A DNA stretch of 64,000 nucleotides, taken from NCBI GenBank assembly GCA_029959085.1, contig JARWIR010000007.1, positions 43,637,137-43,701,136 on the forward strand. Reading direction: 5' to 3'. Below the pieces are notes generated by a model, which saw only the letters and a program-made list of their open reading frames with translations, had not been told where the DNA came from and ran no database searches. The position numbers were made by a program, and so were the translations under genes. Below are positions 11,382-21,110 of the stretch, piece by piece (the stretch's first letter is position 1; the number at the start of each line of letters is the position of its first letter). This stretch comes from Nemophila menziesii (Eukaryota > Streptophyta > Magnoliopsida > Boraginales > Hydrophyllaceae).

Positions 11382-11591
11382 AAATTACAAACAACAATAA
11401 TAAAAATTATGGAGGCTTTATCCATCTGCAAAATCAATGAGAAGTGGAACGAATCTGATCCTATACGCCTGCATCGCCACAGGGACAACAGTTCTAGCCG
11501 AATTCAACTCGAAAGACCATCCCGATCTGAGTTCATTAGCATTGCAATGTTTATCCAAAATAACAAATTACAAACAACAATAATAAAAATT
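11382..11591. repeat. 26-27-bp direct repeat bracketing the captured longin fragment
   Basis: The sequence AAATTACAAACAACAATAAT plus AAAAATT occurs at 11382-11408 and again at 11565-11591, about 183 bp apart. The longin-coding piece lies exactly between. This could be a footprint of how the fragment was acquired, or a filler duplication during repair. Confidence 0.75.
11437..11562 (+). pseudogene. captured longin-domain gene fragment (phytolongin/VAMP-like)
   Basis: From an ATG at 11437 the plus strand reads LILYACIATGTTVLAEFNS, then DLSSLALQCL before the frame leaves homology at the second direct repeat. This is the first beta strands and helix of a longin domain, the N-terminal regulatory fold of R-SNAREs and of plant phytolongins; the A-x-GTTVLAEF form looks most like phytolongin. 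Only about 40 residues are present, with no SNARE or transmembrane part. It was presumably captured as a genomic exon piece by the MULE. Assignment to the longin fold is good; the subfamily is a judgement from memory. Confidence 0.65.
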
Positions 11592-11666
11592 TATCTATTG
11601 GATACTATAGCAACTCAATTAGCCAATCTTACAAAGAAGAAAAAAAACTGATCCCAGCTTTACGTG

Positions 11667-11891
11667 TTACAAGTCTTCCAAATCGAAATTCTTCGGTGAA
11701 ACAAAGCTTCGAACATCAACTCTTGCCTGAAACCCAGGCTCGCAAAAATCATATATTTCAAAAGCTGTCGTTTCAGGGTGGTAAGAAAATAAAGAATGAT
11801 TATTCCATTCAAACAAGATTGATCCATCTTCAAGAACTGTTAAAGCTTTAACACGTTTATTCGACAACCATAAATCATCAGGACTGTTCAT
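11667..11891 (-). pseudogene. captured F-box protein C-terminal fragment (F-box-associated domain)
   Basis: A 74-codon minus-strand frame reads NKRVKALTVLEDGSILFEWN, then LFSYHPETTAFE and RVDVRSFVSPK, the end of the F-box-associated interaction domain of CPR1/At3g23880-type F-box proteins. In those proteins the C-terminal repeat domain binds substrates of an SCF ubiquitin ligase. The N-terminal F-box is missing; upstream in frame a TGA appears within about 45 bases. The natural stop at 11667 seems kept, as the fragment ends after VSPKNFDLEDL. Captured by the MULE in the orientation opposite to the longin piece. Confidence 0.7.
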
Positions 11892-12040
11892 CTCACATTT
11901 CGTGTACCTACGCCTTCTTCATCGAAAAACCCTTTACTTATTTCACCATTTTTAACGACAAGCTCGAAACTTTGGAAGGTTTAGTCTTTTTAAAATCTAT
12001 GAAACAAGCGTTTGATAATGTTCATCATTTTTTTTTTTAG

Positions 12041-12438
12041 AGTTGCAGGTCAGATCGGGGAAGAAGAAGGGGAAGATGAAGAAGGGGAGGGGGGGTAGGG
12101 GGTGCGGTGGGGTGGGGGTGGGGGTGGGGGTGGGGGTGGGGGTGGGGGGGGTTATTTTATCATTTTTATTTAATAATATTTAAACTATTATAAAAAAACC
12201 TAATTTACCCTTCCTTTAATCTTAATTAAATAATTAATTAACATCTGGATTAAAAAAAAAAAAAAAAAGGTGACATGGAATTGCCACGTCATTTTTAACG
12301 GAAAAAATGGACGGAACACGCAGTAGGGGGTAACGGGTCACAAAACTAAATCTTAGGGGGCATCGAGGCGCATTTTAAGAGTTAGGGGGCAACCTGTCAA
12401 TCGCGTATAAACACAGGGGGCAAAAGTGTTATTTACTC
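12041..12438 (-). repeat. MULE right terminal inverted repeat
   Basis: About 398 bp, the complement of 11017-11368, with an expanded G-rich stretch (GGGGGTG units, 12090-12152) not present at the left end. Confidence 0.9.
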
Positions 12439-12447
12439 TTTATTTAA

Positions 12448-13680
12448 TACATTTTATTTTGCAGAATTTCAATGTAAAATTTACTTCTATTTAATTTTCA
12501 ATATTGGTTTTAGTATTCCGTGTTATACAATTTTATAACTAATTGTAAATTCCGGCAAGCTAAGTGTATGATTCTTCAAGATTTACAATGCATTCTTTAC
12601 ATTCAAAAGTGTGGTTCACAGTACTTCTTTTTGATGATTTGAAAGACAGTATATTGGTTTGTAGAACAGAATGCATGAAAAAAATACTCATATATTCCAC
12701 AGTTTCTTTAATTACTTTTGAACATGAAATATACACATTTATATTTACTACACATTCTTTAAATTCAAACACAAAAATATTTATGGTATTTTCAAATCCC
12801 AATTCAATACACTCTTCAATATACATTATCAGTCTCTATATGTAATAACCTGCAACACAAAAGAAGAATTATCAGTCTTTAGGTAATAAACAAGGTGATA
12901 TACAAATTTATAATATGAAATTCAATAATGTAATATACGAATTTATATAATTAGTTCAATATCCAATATATATATATCATATTAAGTAATCAGAAATTTA
13001 CGGTGTACTTTCTTAGTGGGTTAGATTGTGTTTTGTCCTATTATGTTTTTTTATTGTAAATGGGTCAAATGGCCCATTAGAATTAGAAAGTTGATTAGGC
13101 CCATTAGAGTTATTATAATCATTGTAATAGCCCAATAGGTCCATGTATTTTGAAAAGTTTGAGGAAATAAAATAGCTACTTGCGGAGCAAAAAAAAAAAT
13201 AATCAGAAATTTATAGATAGAGATATAAGTACTTCTATTTGAACTCAACACTTGATACGATTTATATTGGATAGATATTTATCTAACTTAAAACTCTCAA
13301 ATATATGTTAGTTAGTTATCTATCTAGATTATATTAAAAAAATTGAAAAAATAAATTATTTTCCTCCAATAATTTGTTAAAAGAACATTTCCCTCCAATT
13401 TTTTACTATCTCCTATATATATCCAGATTATATAATACAACCGTACTAGAATTTCACTTCCATCAGGTAACCCTTTTTTCTTAATTTCTTTTATATATTT
13501 ATTCATTTAACCAACAATATCTAATTTATAATTTTTTTATGGTTGGTTTCTAGGCAATTTTACAATCACCCCACCGTGGAACGACCACTGCTCCGCCGTC
13601 ATATTAATAAGGTACGTTTACAAAATGTTGTGCACATTCTTCTAAGAATTCTGTTTATATACAATTACAAATTTATGTGT
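12448..13680. other. Helitron interior right of the MULE, no recognisable gene
   Basis: AT-rich. Open frames overlap on both strands at 12560-12845 and look like mirror artefacts of one another. A short piece near 13550-13610 behind a TTTCTAGGCAATT motif could be an exon relic, but it is unassigned. Confidence 0.35.
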
Positions 13681-13689
13681 AAATTTAAG

Positions 13690-14630
13690 TGAATTAATTG
13701 CACACTAGGGTCCTGTAAACTATGCAAACTAATCTATATTTTGATTTAACTGCACTAAAAGGCCCTATATTTTGTTAAAAAACACCACAGGTCCTTAAAT
13801 TATGCAAAAAACATATATTTGTATTTAAAATCACTATACGGTCTCTATTTTACAAAAAATGCACTCCAGGTCCTTAAACTATACATAATATAATATTTTT
13901 GCGCTTAATTGCACTATACGACCGTATATTTTTAAAAAAAAAAAAAACTATTGAATGCAAAATAATCTGTATTTTGAGTTACTTGCAATAGAAAGCCCTA
14001 TATTTTGTGAAAAATACACTAGATGCAAACTAATCTATATTTTTAATTAATTGCACTACAAGACCCTATATTTTGTGAAAAACCCACCACATGTCCTTAA
14101 ATTATGCAAAAAAAAAAAAATATTTGTAGATAATTGCACTTTAGGGTCATGTATTTTGCTAAAAAATGCACTAATGGATGCAATATAATCTCTATTTCAA
14201 GATAATTGTACTATAAGGGCCTATATTTTGTAAACAATCCATCACAGGTCCTTAAACAATGCAACAAATGTATATCTTGAGTTAATTGCACTTTAGGGTC
14301 CTGTAATTTGCAAAATTTGCACTCTAGGTCCTTAAAACTATACAAAAAAATCTATCTTTGTATCTTAATTGCACTATAGGGCCATATATTTTTCAAAAAA
14401 TGCTATATTTTGAGTAGATTGCACTATAAGCCCTATATTTTGTAAAAAATCCACCACAGGTCCTTAAATTATGCAAAAAATCATATATCTTGCAGTGTTA
14501 ATTGCACTTAAGGGTCCTGTATTTTGCAAAAATTGCACTATAGGTCCTTAAACTATACAATTGCACTACTGGTTGCAAAATCATCTATATTTTGAGTTAA
14601 ATGCACTATAATGCCCTTTAATTTCTCGAA
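13690..14630. repeat. degenerate tandem array (AATTGCACTATAGGGCCCTATATTTTG-like words)
   Basis: The words TTGCACTAtAgGgcCcTaTATTTTG and GGTCCTTAAACTATGCAAA alternate at least six times across 0.94 kb with spacing near 80-95 bp per half-unit. Units are strongly diverged. The array lies wholly inside the Helitron. Confidence 0.75.
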
Positions 14631-14794
14631 ATATGTAATCAAAATAAAAAAATAAGTGGATATTTACTGCAAAACAATCGAAAAAATAAATTTAAAAAAA
14701 CATCTTAATTGTTGTTACCTCAAGACAATCGTAAAAAATGCAGTATAAGATCAATTCGCACAATTTCCTGTATATCTGCTATTCGCAGTCATCA

Positions 14795-14925
14795 CTTCTC
14801 ATAAGGTGAAGGCTTCCAGTGGTTATAATATAAAACGATTTCACTCCCAATGTTGAAGGCTTCCAACGGTTATAATATAAGCACTTCTCATACGTTGAAG
14901 GCTTCCAACGGTGATGAGATTGGGA
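14795..14925. repeat. three-copy short repeat (GAAGGCTTCCAACGG)
   Basis: The word TGAAGGCTTCCARYGGTTATAATATAA or its start occurs at about 14807, 14853 and 14896. It is a small local array near the 3' part of the Helitron. Confidence 0.75.
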
Positions 14926-14929
14926 AAAA

Positions 14930-16050
14930 TATAATACTATGTCAATGGGACAAGAACAAATCAATGTAAATAATTAGGTAATTTCTAGGTAACAGTTTGT
15001 AAGATTAGGGGAAATTTCTTCCGGGAAGATACTTGGGGTTGGGATAAGAAGGAAAACAAAAATAGAATTTATTTGTGTGAGATCAAGTTATAAACAAATG
15101 GGATTCTTTTGGGTTTAATAAAAAATATAAAGAAAGAATTGTAAAAAAAAAAAATACAAATAATTTAATTTGTAATATTCTACAATAAAATATAAAATAT
15201 GTAATTAGATAAAAATTTAGTAAAGAATAAAATATTTTCTATATTTATATTTTAATATAAAAATATTAAAATAAATGGATAATTAAATAATAATAAAAAT
15301 ACTAAAAATAATAATTACTCTTTGTGATATTTAATATATCTATTTTAACTATTAATCGTATTACTATTTGAGTAATATGCATTTGTAGATAATATTTTTC
15401 TATTTCGAATATTCACTTTTAAAATATTTAGCATACAAATATTTACATATAAATTTTCCTATTCATAGTTTTTTTTAGCAGGCTAAGTCAAAAAATAAAA
15501 TAGATACACTCGAAATACTAACTAGGACTATAACAAATTCATACGATGAATATGGTGAAATCGATAATATAACCTTTTTATGGTTTGAATTCACTGACGG
15601 ACTAGATGGAATCTCAATCACATAGTAAAAATTCATATAAATTTAACACTAATGTGTATCATATTTAAATTGTAAACTAATTTTCTATACTTTTCAAATG
15701 AACAGGTTGTCGTTCAGGTTCCCTACATTGGGCGATATGTGTATGTTGACACAGCGACATTTTGTAGAGTTATGAGATCTATGCACGCAGATTAAAAACT
15801 CAATTTTATACGATTCACACATTTCGATGATGTTGCTTTTTAAATATTTTTGTATTTTAACTTATTTATTGGTTATTTGGCATATTATACCCATATGTAT
15901 GGTTTATTTGAATTTTATAACCAATTTTTTCATATTGTTATGTATACATTCTATCGATAATTTTAGATTTACATATTTAAAATAAATAATCATTCTAACT
16001 ATTAAGCATTAACTATGTAAATAGGAAATGAACAATTAATTGAAATTTTA
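14930..16050. other. Helitron 3' region without a recognisable gene
   Basis: AT-rich, with exon-like pieces near 15480-15620 and 15705-15795. The latter, behind an ACAG acceptor-like site, reads VVQVPYIGRYVYVDTATFCR on the plus strand. I cannot assign it. Confidence 0.35.
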
Positions 16051-16059
16051 TTTTTCGAA

Positions 16060-16087
16060 GTGCCTTAAGGCACGGGCTATACCTAGT
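16060..16087 (+). other. Helitron 3' terminal hairpin and CTAGT end
   Basis: Perfect 5-bp stem GTGCC/GGCAC with a TTAA loop at 16060-16073, then CTAGT at 16083-16087, followed by host T. Confidence 0.88.
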
Positions 16088-16883
16088 TAGATTAAAAGAG
16101 AAAAACAAAAGTCATGAGAATGGGTGTTTGTATGTGGGAGAGAGAGTGGGAAAATAAGGGAAAGAGATGACGGTTGCGATCAAAGAATCATCATATACGC
16201 AATATTGTATATCTATCACAAGTTAAATAGGTTTATATAAGTCAAAAATAAATACTTTTGGTATTTGATAATGGCCCAAAAGTCCATGTGGTCGGATTAC
16301 TCATCTAATTAAAAAATGTACTCTTTTGCCCAAGAATAATAGCCACCAAAGGGCCTTACATTATGCTTTCATGTTCGATGTGGCTACTGTGCACCACAGT
16401 TGCAAATATTAATGGTTTTGTTCATTAAATATGCTAAACACCCTCATACAACATTTTTTTCAATGATTCATTTCTCTTCTCCCTTCTGTTATTCTCTTTC
16501 ACACTCAAAATGAACATGAAACCCAATACATATTCATTTAAGGAGGTGAATAGGACTAATACATAATTAAAATTAATCTATCACAATTGACTCAATTCGT
16601 TACAAAGACTACTTTGTAAGAATTTTGTCTATATTTGCTAGAGGTATATAAGGGTTGTGATAAGTGAGTGAAACTTGTCTCAATCAATCACTTCGTGTAT
16701 TAGAGTTAATGAAAGAATACTAGTCAAAAGAACAAGTAATAAGCATGCAATAGTTTAAGCCTGAGATTGAAAGTAAGTATTAAGGTTATAGAACAAACCA
16801 TTAGCATGAACAAAAGTAAGGACATAAGGAAAAAGATGACGAACAAGCGATTTAGAGTGGTTTGACTCTTGACTTATTCTACT

Positions 16884-17227
16884 TAGTGTTCTAAAAGGCG
16901 TTAGGCGCTAGGCGGGCGATCGACCACCTTCAAGCGCCTTGGGGACTAGGCGGGCGCCTAGGCGTTTTCTTGCTAGGCGGTTTTAATTTTTATTTAAATA
17001 TTATTTTCGGTTTATATAATTTTTAAAATAGATTTATATAATTTTTTGTGTTAAAAACTAGATTTTTTTATAAAATTTTTGTATTAAAAAATAGATTATT
17101 TTATCTTTTTTGGCTTACAAACCGCGTAGGCGCCCCTAAACCCGCCTGGAGGCCGCCTGGTCCATTTCTAGAAGTTACAATACCTTCGAGCGCTTAGGCA
17201 CCGCCTAGACCGATTTTTAGAACACTG
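16884..17227. mobile_element. hAT MITE, 344 bp
   Basis: Terminal inverted repeats TAGTGTTCTAAAA at the left and the complement of CAGTGTTCTAAAAA at the right. A perfect 8-bp target duplication ATTCTACT flanks it (16876-16883 and 17228-17235), which is the hAT signature. The ends are rich in CTAGGCG words and the core is AT-rich. Other R copies give the empty site (TAGTCTACTACCTAAGG near 23950). Confidence 0.9.
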
Positions 17228-17558
17228 ATTCTACTACCTAAGGTTTATGCCTCCATATTATTTTTAAAATCATCCACTAAAATCTCTCTGAAAGACCATA
17301 GTACCAAACTTTACAAACTCTATGAAACCACCTTTGAAGGAACCCCCAACTGTTCTTACCCACTAGTCAATCGAGTGTACAATCAACACTCACTGAATAC
17401 TATACAACGCGTGAAACCTTATACTTGTGTATTGCCACACAAACATGAGTATACACTCTATACTCACAATTTACCACGTCAGACTCCATGAAACCTTCAA
17501 ACTTGTGTCTACACTACACATACTCTTGTCTATAGAAAATCACACTTTTTCACTAGAG

Positions 17559-17770
17559 ATCGAAAGTTGGATTGGTCGGTACCCAGGATGGGAGGTGAAA
17601 CATATTAATAGATGCTATAACACAACGGCAGACGCACTAGCTAAGTGTATTAGAAGAAATATCATTATTCCTAGCTGGATGAACTGCTCTTTAGTGGAAT
17701 TCGATAGGACCTTGAACAATCTTTGTAAAAATTAGTCGGGTTATTTTCGGTTGTAATTGACAAAAAAAAA
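17559..17770 (+). mobile_element. 5'-truncated LINE insertion (RNase H 3' end)
   Basis: The 212-bp insert ends in an A tract and is flanked by a 7-bp duplication ACTAGAG (17552-17558, 17771-17777). It reads in frame as WEVKHINRCYNTTADALAKC, the last helix of a LINE RNase H domain (HxxR..N..ADaLAk), and continues to a stop near 17735. Other R copies lack it. It is a clean target-primed reverse-transcription product. Confidence 0.88.
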
Positions 17771-18090
17771 ACTAGAGCAAAAATAAATGTTAGGTTTTAC
17801 GATTAAATCAAATCTAACTAGTCTAGCCTTTATATTCTTTGATGAGTAAATCTAACTAGTCTGGTCTTTATACTCTTTGATGAGTAGATATTGGGATAGA
17901 TACAAAGAAATGTGTAATATATAAAAGGTATTAGAGTAAGAATTATAACACTTATTTATTTTGTTTTAATTTTTTAAATATTTTGGTCTAGGAAAATATG
18001 TAATCCATTTGTTCCCTTTGGGACTAAAATGGTGGTTTTAATACCCTCTGTCAAAATCCCTTCTTTTTTCGGATTGCATGTGGTTTCCAT

Positions 18091-18364
18091 AAAGGGAAAG
18101 AGAAAAAAGAAAAGAGAGAAATAATATATTATTAATAGAATGAGCCATAAAGGCTAAAGAACAAGAGAATACTATAGACTACATTGTAAATAAGTTGTTG
18201 ATTAATACAATAGAATGAGATCCTATTTATAGGACTAACTAATTGGTGAACAAGAAAGGTAAAGTTATGCTAAATAGGAAACAAATCTAATATAAAAATA
18301 AACTAGTCTAATAAGGTAATAATATATTTTGGTAATAATATATTAACGAATAATATATTTAACA
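18091..18364 (-). mobile_element. LTR copy of the TRIM family (truncated)
   Basis: Nearly identical to the LTRs at 25862-26168 and 26658-26962, but lacks their outer TGTGAGATATTT end. The right boundary (TTTAACA) and following flank match 26962 onward, so this copy and the 26.7-kb LTR come from the same duplicated segment. Confidence 0.8.
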
Positions 18365-19295
18365 ATACCAGTCTCTATATTTTTAATTTTGATCCTAGTG
18401 GGGTGAACTAGAATTTTGACCGAAAGACTTGATATTTTTAATACAATTAAGATATATTGTCAGGAGCCAAATTGATTTGTAGTAGGAGCTTAATAAAATA
18501 TTTTATACTTATCCATCCAAATAATATTTTATGGAAATGAGTTAGGTGGAGTTAGCATAGAAGTTCAAACATATGACTTTGTGGGGTTTTCATCTAAGTA
18601 AAGGGTATGAGCTAGGTGGAATTGGTGTAGTAGTTTGACAGAAAGATAGTGGGATTTTTCATCCGCGTAAGATTTAAGAGATAGGTTAATTCTGCGTTGG
18701 ATTCGACTAAAAGAGTTGGTGATTATTAAAAACTTTGAATTTTTTCATCCAAATAATATTGTAAAGCAATGAGCCAGGTGGAGTTGGAGTAAGATCTCGA
18801 TTTAAAAAAGTGTGAATTTTTTATTCTAGTAGCTTTTTATGGCCACGAGCATGGTGGAGTCGGCGTAAGAGTTCGTCTGAAAGATTTGGGATTATTCATC
18901 GAAGTTAAATCTTATGGACATAATCCAGGTAGAGTCGGTGTAGGAGCTCGAATGAAAGTTTTGGTAACCTATTATCTACATAATATCATATGGCCATGAG
19001 TCCGGTACAGTTGGCCTAGGAGCTCAACCAAAAGACTTGGGGAATTTTCATCAAACTAAGAATATATGGCCATGAGTTAGGTGGAGTTTGCGTTGGTGTT
19101 CGACCAAAATACTTTTGGATGATCATACTAATTAAGATTTTATATCCATGAGTTAGACGGAGTCATCTTGGGAACTCGAATAAAAGGTTTTGGTAATTTT
19201 GTTACAAGTAACATTATATGGCCATGAGTCACGTAAAGTCTGTGTAGGAGTTCAAAGTAAAAAACTTTGAACCAGGGTACTATAACCAGGTCAGA
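18365..19295. repeat. degenerate tandem array, units near 100 bp
   Basis: The pattern ATGGCCATGAGtTAGGTGGAGTtGG...TAGGAGtTCGA..gAAAGActTtGgg.ATTTTCATCcaa repeats about eight to nine times. The paralogous array at 26963-27655 has fewer units, having lost the segment between the TATGGCCATGAGT copies. No coding sense is visible in any frame. Confidence 0.75.
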
Positions 19296-20224
19296 TCAAA
19301 AGTCATCAAGCTCACCAACAGGTAGAAACACTCCTTTTCTTAGTCTCGAGATTAAGTCATTACCTATTATGTAAATCATTTCATAAGTGCTTTTATTGAA
19401 CTATGGAGGATTATGTCAGATTTCAACCCATGGATGGATTATTCAAGAGAAGAAGTTTGTAGCCTCTAAGCGCTGACATTGATTATTATGAATGAAACTT
19501 GTGGTTTTGGTGTTTTCGATATTCTGTTATCTTGATACATGTGATGCCTCTGCATCAGACATGCTGCTAGGGAGACTAGTGAGAAGAAGAGAAATAAAAT
19601 TAGGAGATTAAGTTTATGATTTATGACTATATGCTGAGGCCGGGGGACCTAAAGGATCAAAAAAGAATAAGAAATTAAAGAATGGGTTCCTTGAGAAACC
19701 TCCTCCCCTTCCATCATGCCAATGCCGTCATTAATAGTACCAGGTTCATCCCTAGGCACCACCCAATGATATGTTTTTCATTCCTACTCTACTTCCATGG
19801 ACCATCTATCATAAGCAATCCCATAAGACATGGATAGAAAGTCAGCCAATATCTAACATCTGCAGCAGAAGAAGACCCAATTCCAAAATATTCTTTGTAT
19901 CATCAATATATTCAATATATGGTACCAGATCCTGTATATAAGCATGACCAATATTGGAGATCACTTGATCTGTTGCTTCTTACCATGGTTTCATATTCGA
20001 GAAGTGAAATAGATTTCTCTAAATGTATTTATCAATGTTTTTTATATTCCAATTTTATTTCTAAAACATAACATATATAAAATAAAATCCAGCTACATTT
20101 ACACTTACTTTCCACTATGTAAACATATCATCTATAACCTTTACTATACAAATTAATTACTCATAGATAAAAAATAAATAAAAGAAGAAGGGCCGAGGAA
20201 GTAGCTACCGGCTCTATATAATTA
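19296..20224. other. duplicated non-repeat segment with unassigned exon-like piece (minus)
   Basis: Paralogue of 27656-28489. The minus strand near 19860-19700 reads DLLSMSYGIAYDRWSMEVE (28110-28050 reads almost the same in the other copy) and then WVVPRDEPG-like residues, suggesting an exon of an unrecognised gene. It is upstream-to-downstream continuous with the MET1 C-terminal pseudogene only in the sense of lying beyond its stop. Confidence 0.4.
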
Positions 20225-21110
20225 TTAATTTTTTTGGCAATTTCGATCGAGTGCTTCCTTGAGTTTTCTCCCGAGTGCAAACGCTAAAGGAGGAGGAACA
20301 TCATTCCCAATTTGTTTATATTTGACACCTAAGGCCCCAAAAGATATGTAACTGACGGTAAAACCTTGCAATCCGTTAAAAAGATATAAGTCTCTATGAA
20401 TTGAAAACTTAGATATTTTGTGTATAAAATAGTAAAAGTAGTAGACATGAATTATTTTACCTGAGATCGGGCATATTCACGAACAGTGAGAATCCTATTC
20501 TGCTCAGGGTGAAAGACCCTACCGACTTGATGCTCAAGATGAGGGTCGGTAACAGTTGTAGGGAAATGTCCCTCCCAGGCTACCCTTCCATATGCGCCCT
20601 CGCACTTTTTTTCTTTGCGGCGTTTCTTTTTAGGCGTGGAGGAATTAAATCTTCAGATCTTCCGTTAGACAATTGAATCTGTACAATACCCATTATTTAG
20701 ATACAATGCATAACTTGGAAACTAATAATAATATCTGAGAACGGTACCTTCTTATCTTGAAGTTGCTTCCAATCAGCGCCTGGACATCTAGGGATTCTTG
20801 GCATCGAGTGAGCCGTAGCTTCGTCATTTTTTTGTTATGTGATCGGTTAATAATTCCGTGTCTCCCCGAACTCTCTTTTGGAACCAAGATTTTGGCTCAG
20901 AACCAGTGTACTGTTCAATAAAAATATTAAAAATAACATGAGAGATCCTAAAACATGGTGGAAATGATGATGAAAAGAAAGATAACAATAAGCCATACGT
21001 TAATGCTAGTATTTGAAACTCCATCAGGTAGATCTCCAATAGCATCTCTAACAGTTATAGATCGAAATGGGGTACCGGCAGCAGCATAATTATAAACTCA
21101 TTGCTGACCA
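20225..21110 (-). pseudogene. MET1: MET1-like DNA methyltransferase, catalytic C-terminal exons
   Basis: Minus-strand pieces in MET1 order: [18 protein letters not shown] (about 21065-21000); after an intron, SEPKSWFQKRVRG and LLTDHITK then LTRCQE (20900-20760); after another gap, [16 protein letters not shown], then [16 protein letters not shown] (20600-20465); finally [20 protein letters not shown] before the stop at 20225. These are the last motifs of a C5 cytosine methyltransferase: the target-recognition end and motifs IX and X, with the QxGNxVPPPLA motif intact. The PCQ catalytic motif IV and everything before it are absent. Frameshifts occur after RCQE and between exons. Paralogue at 28490-29405. 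Confidence 0.88.

Larger units (their letters stand above)
11017..12438. mobile_element. Pack-MULE (Mutator-like element) with captured gene fragments
   Basis: The 1422-bp element has long terminal inverted repeats starting GAGTAAATGACACTTTTGCC on the left and ending as its near-perfect complement on the right. It is flanked by a perfect 9-bp target duplication TTTATTTAA (11008-11016 and 12439-12447), the Mutator hallmark. The left TIR runs to about 11368 and the right from about 12041; the right copy is longer because of a G-rich GGGGTG array (12090-12152). The interior of about 670 bp holds a longin-domain fragment on the plus strand and an F-box-associated fragment on the minus strand, with no transposase. 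It is nested in the Helitron at 9211-16087. Confidence 0.92.
9211..16087 (+). mobile_element. non-autonomous Helitron (6.88 kb)
   Basis: The 5' end is TCTATATAATAAAGC, a classic plant Helitron start, preceded by A. The 3' end is CTAGT (16083-16087), followed by T and preceded by a 5-bp-stem hairpin GTGCC-TTAA-GGCAC (16060-16073) ten bases upstream. There is no target duplication, as expected. Flanks rejoin as in the other R copies, where GATCTTAGATTAAAAG-type sequence gives an empty site (for example 23150-23175). Inside there is no recognisable Rep/helicase, so it depends on a partner. It carries a Pack-MULE, a degenerate tandem array and several exon-like pieces ending in TTGCAG acceptor-like sites (near 10150, 10310, 10495). 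Confidence 0.85.
16088..18090 (-). repeat. R block, copy 2, right part
   Basis: Continues copy 2 after the Helitron. It retains the CT/GAGAGA leader-like segment and a weakened site II pair (about 16271-16285), but the telo box is lost. It is further interrupted by a hAT MITE (16884-17227) and a LINE 3' end (17559-17770). At 18090 it breaks inside the GTGGTTTCCAT motif and joins a TRIM LTR. Confidence 0.75.

Noticed and set aside
12560..12845. Overlapping 88- and 93-codon frames on opposite strands
   Set aside because: Mirror frames in repetitive CATTC/GAATG-word sequence with no protein family match.
20225..21110. A different C5 methyltransferase (CMT or DRM type)
   Set aside because: The AVRST-GAPFR-ITVRD-IGDLP and SWFQK-RG-LTDHI segments and the two BAH-type fragments elsewhere fit MET1. 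No chromodomain or rearranged motif order was seen.
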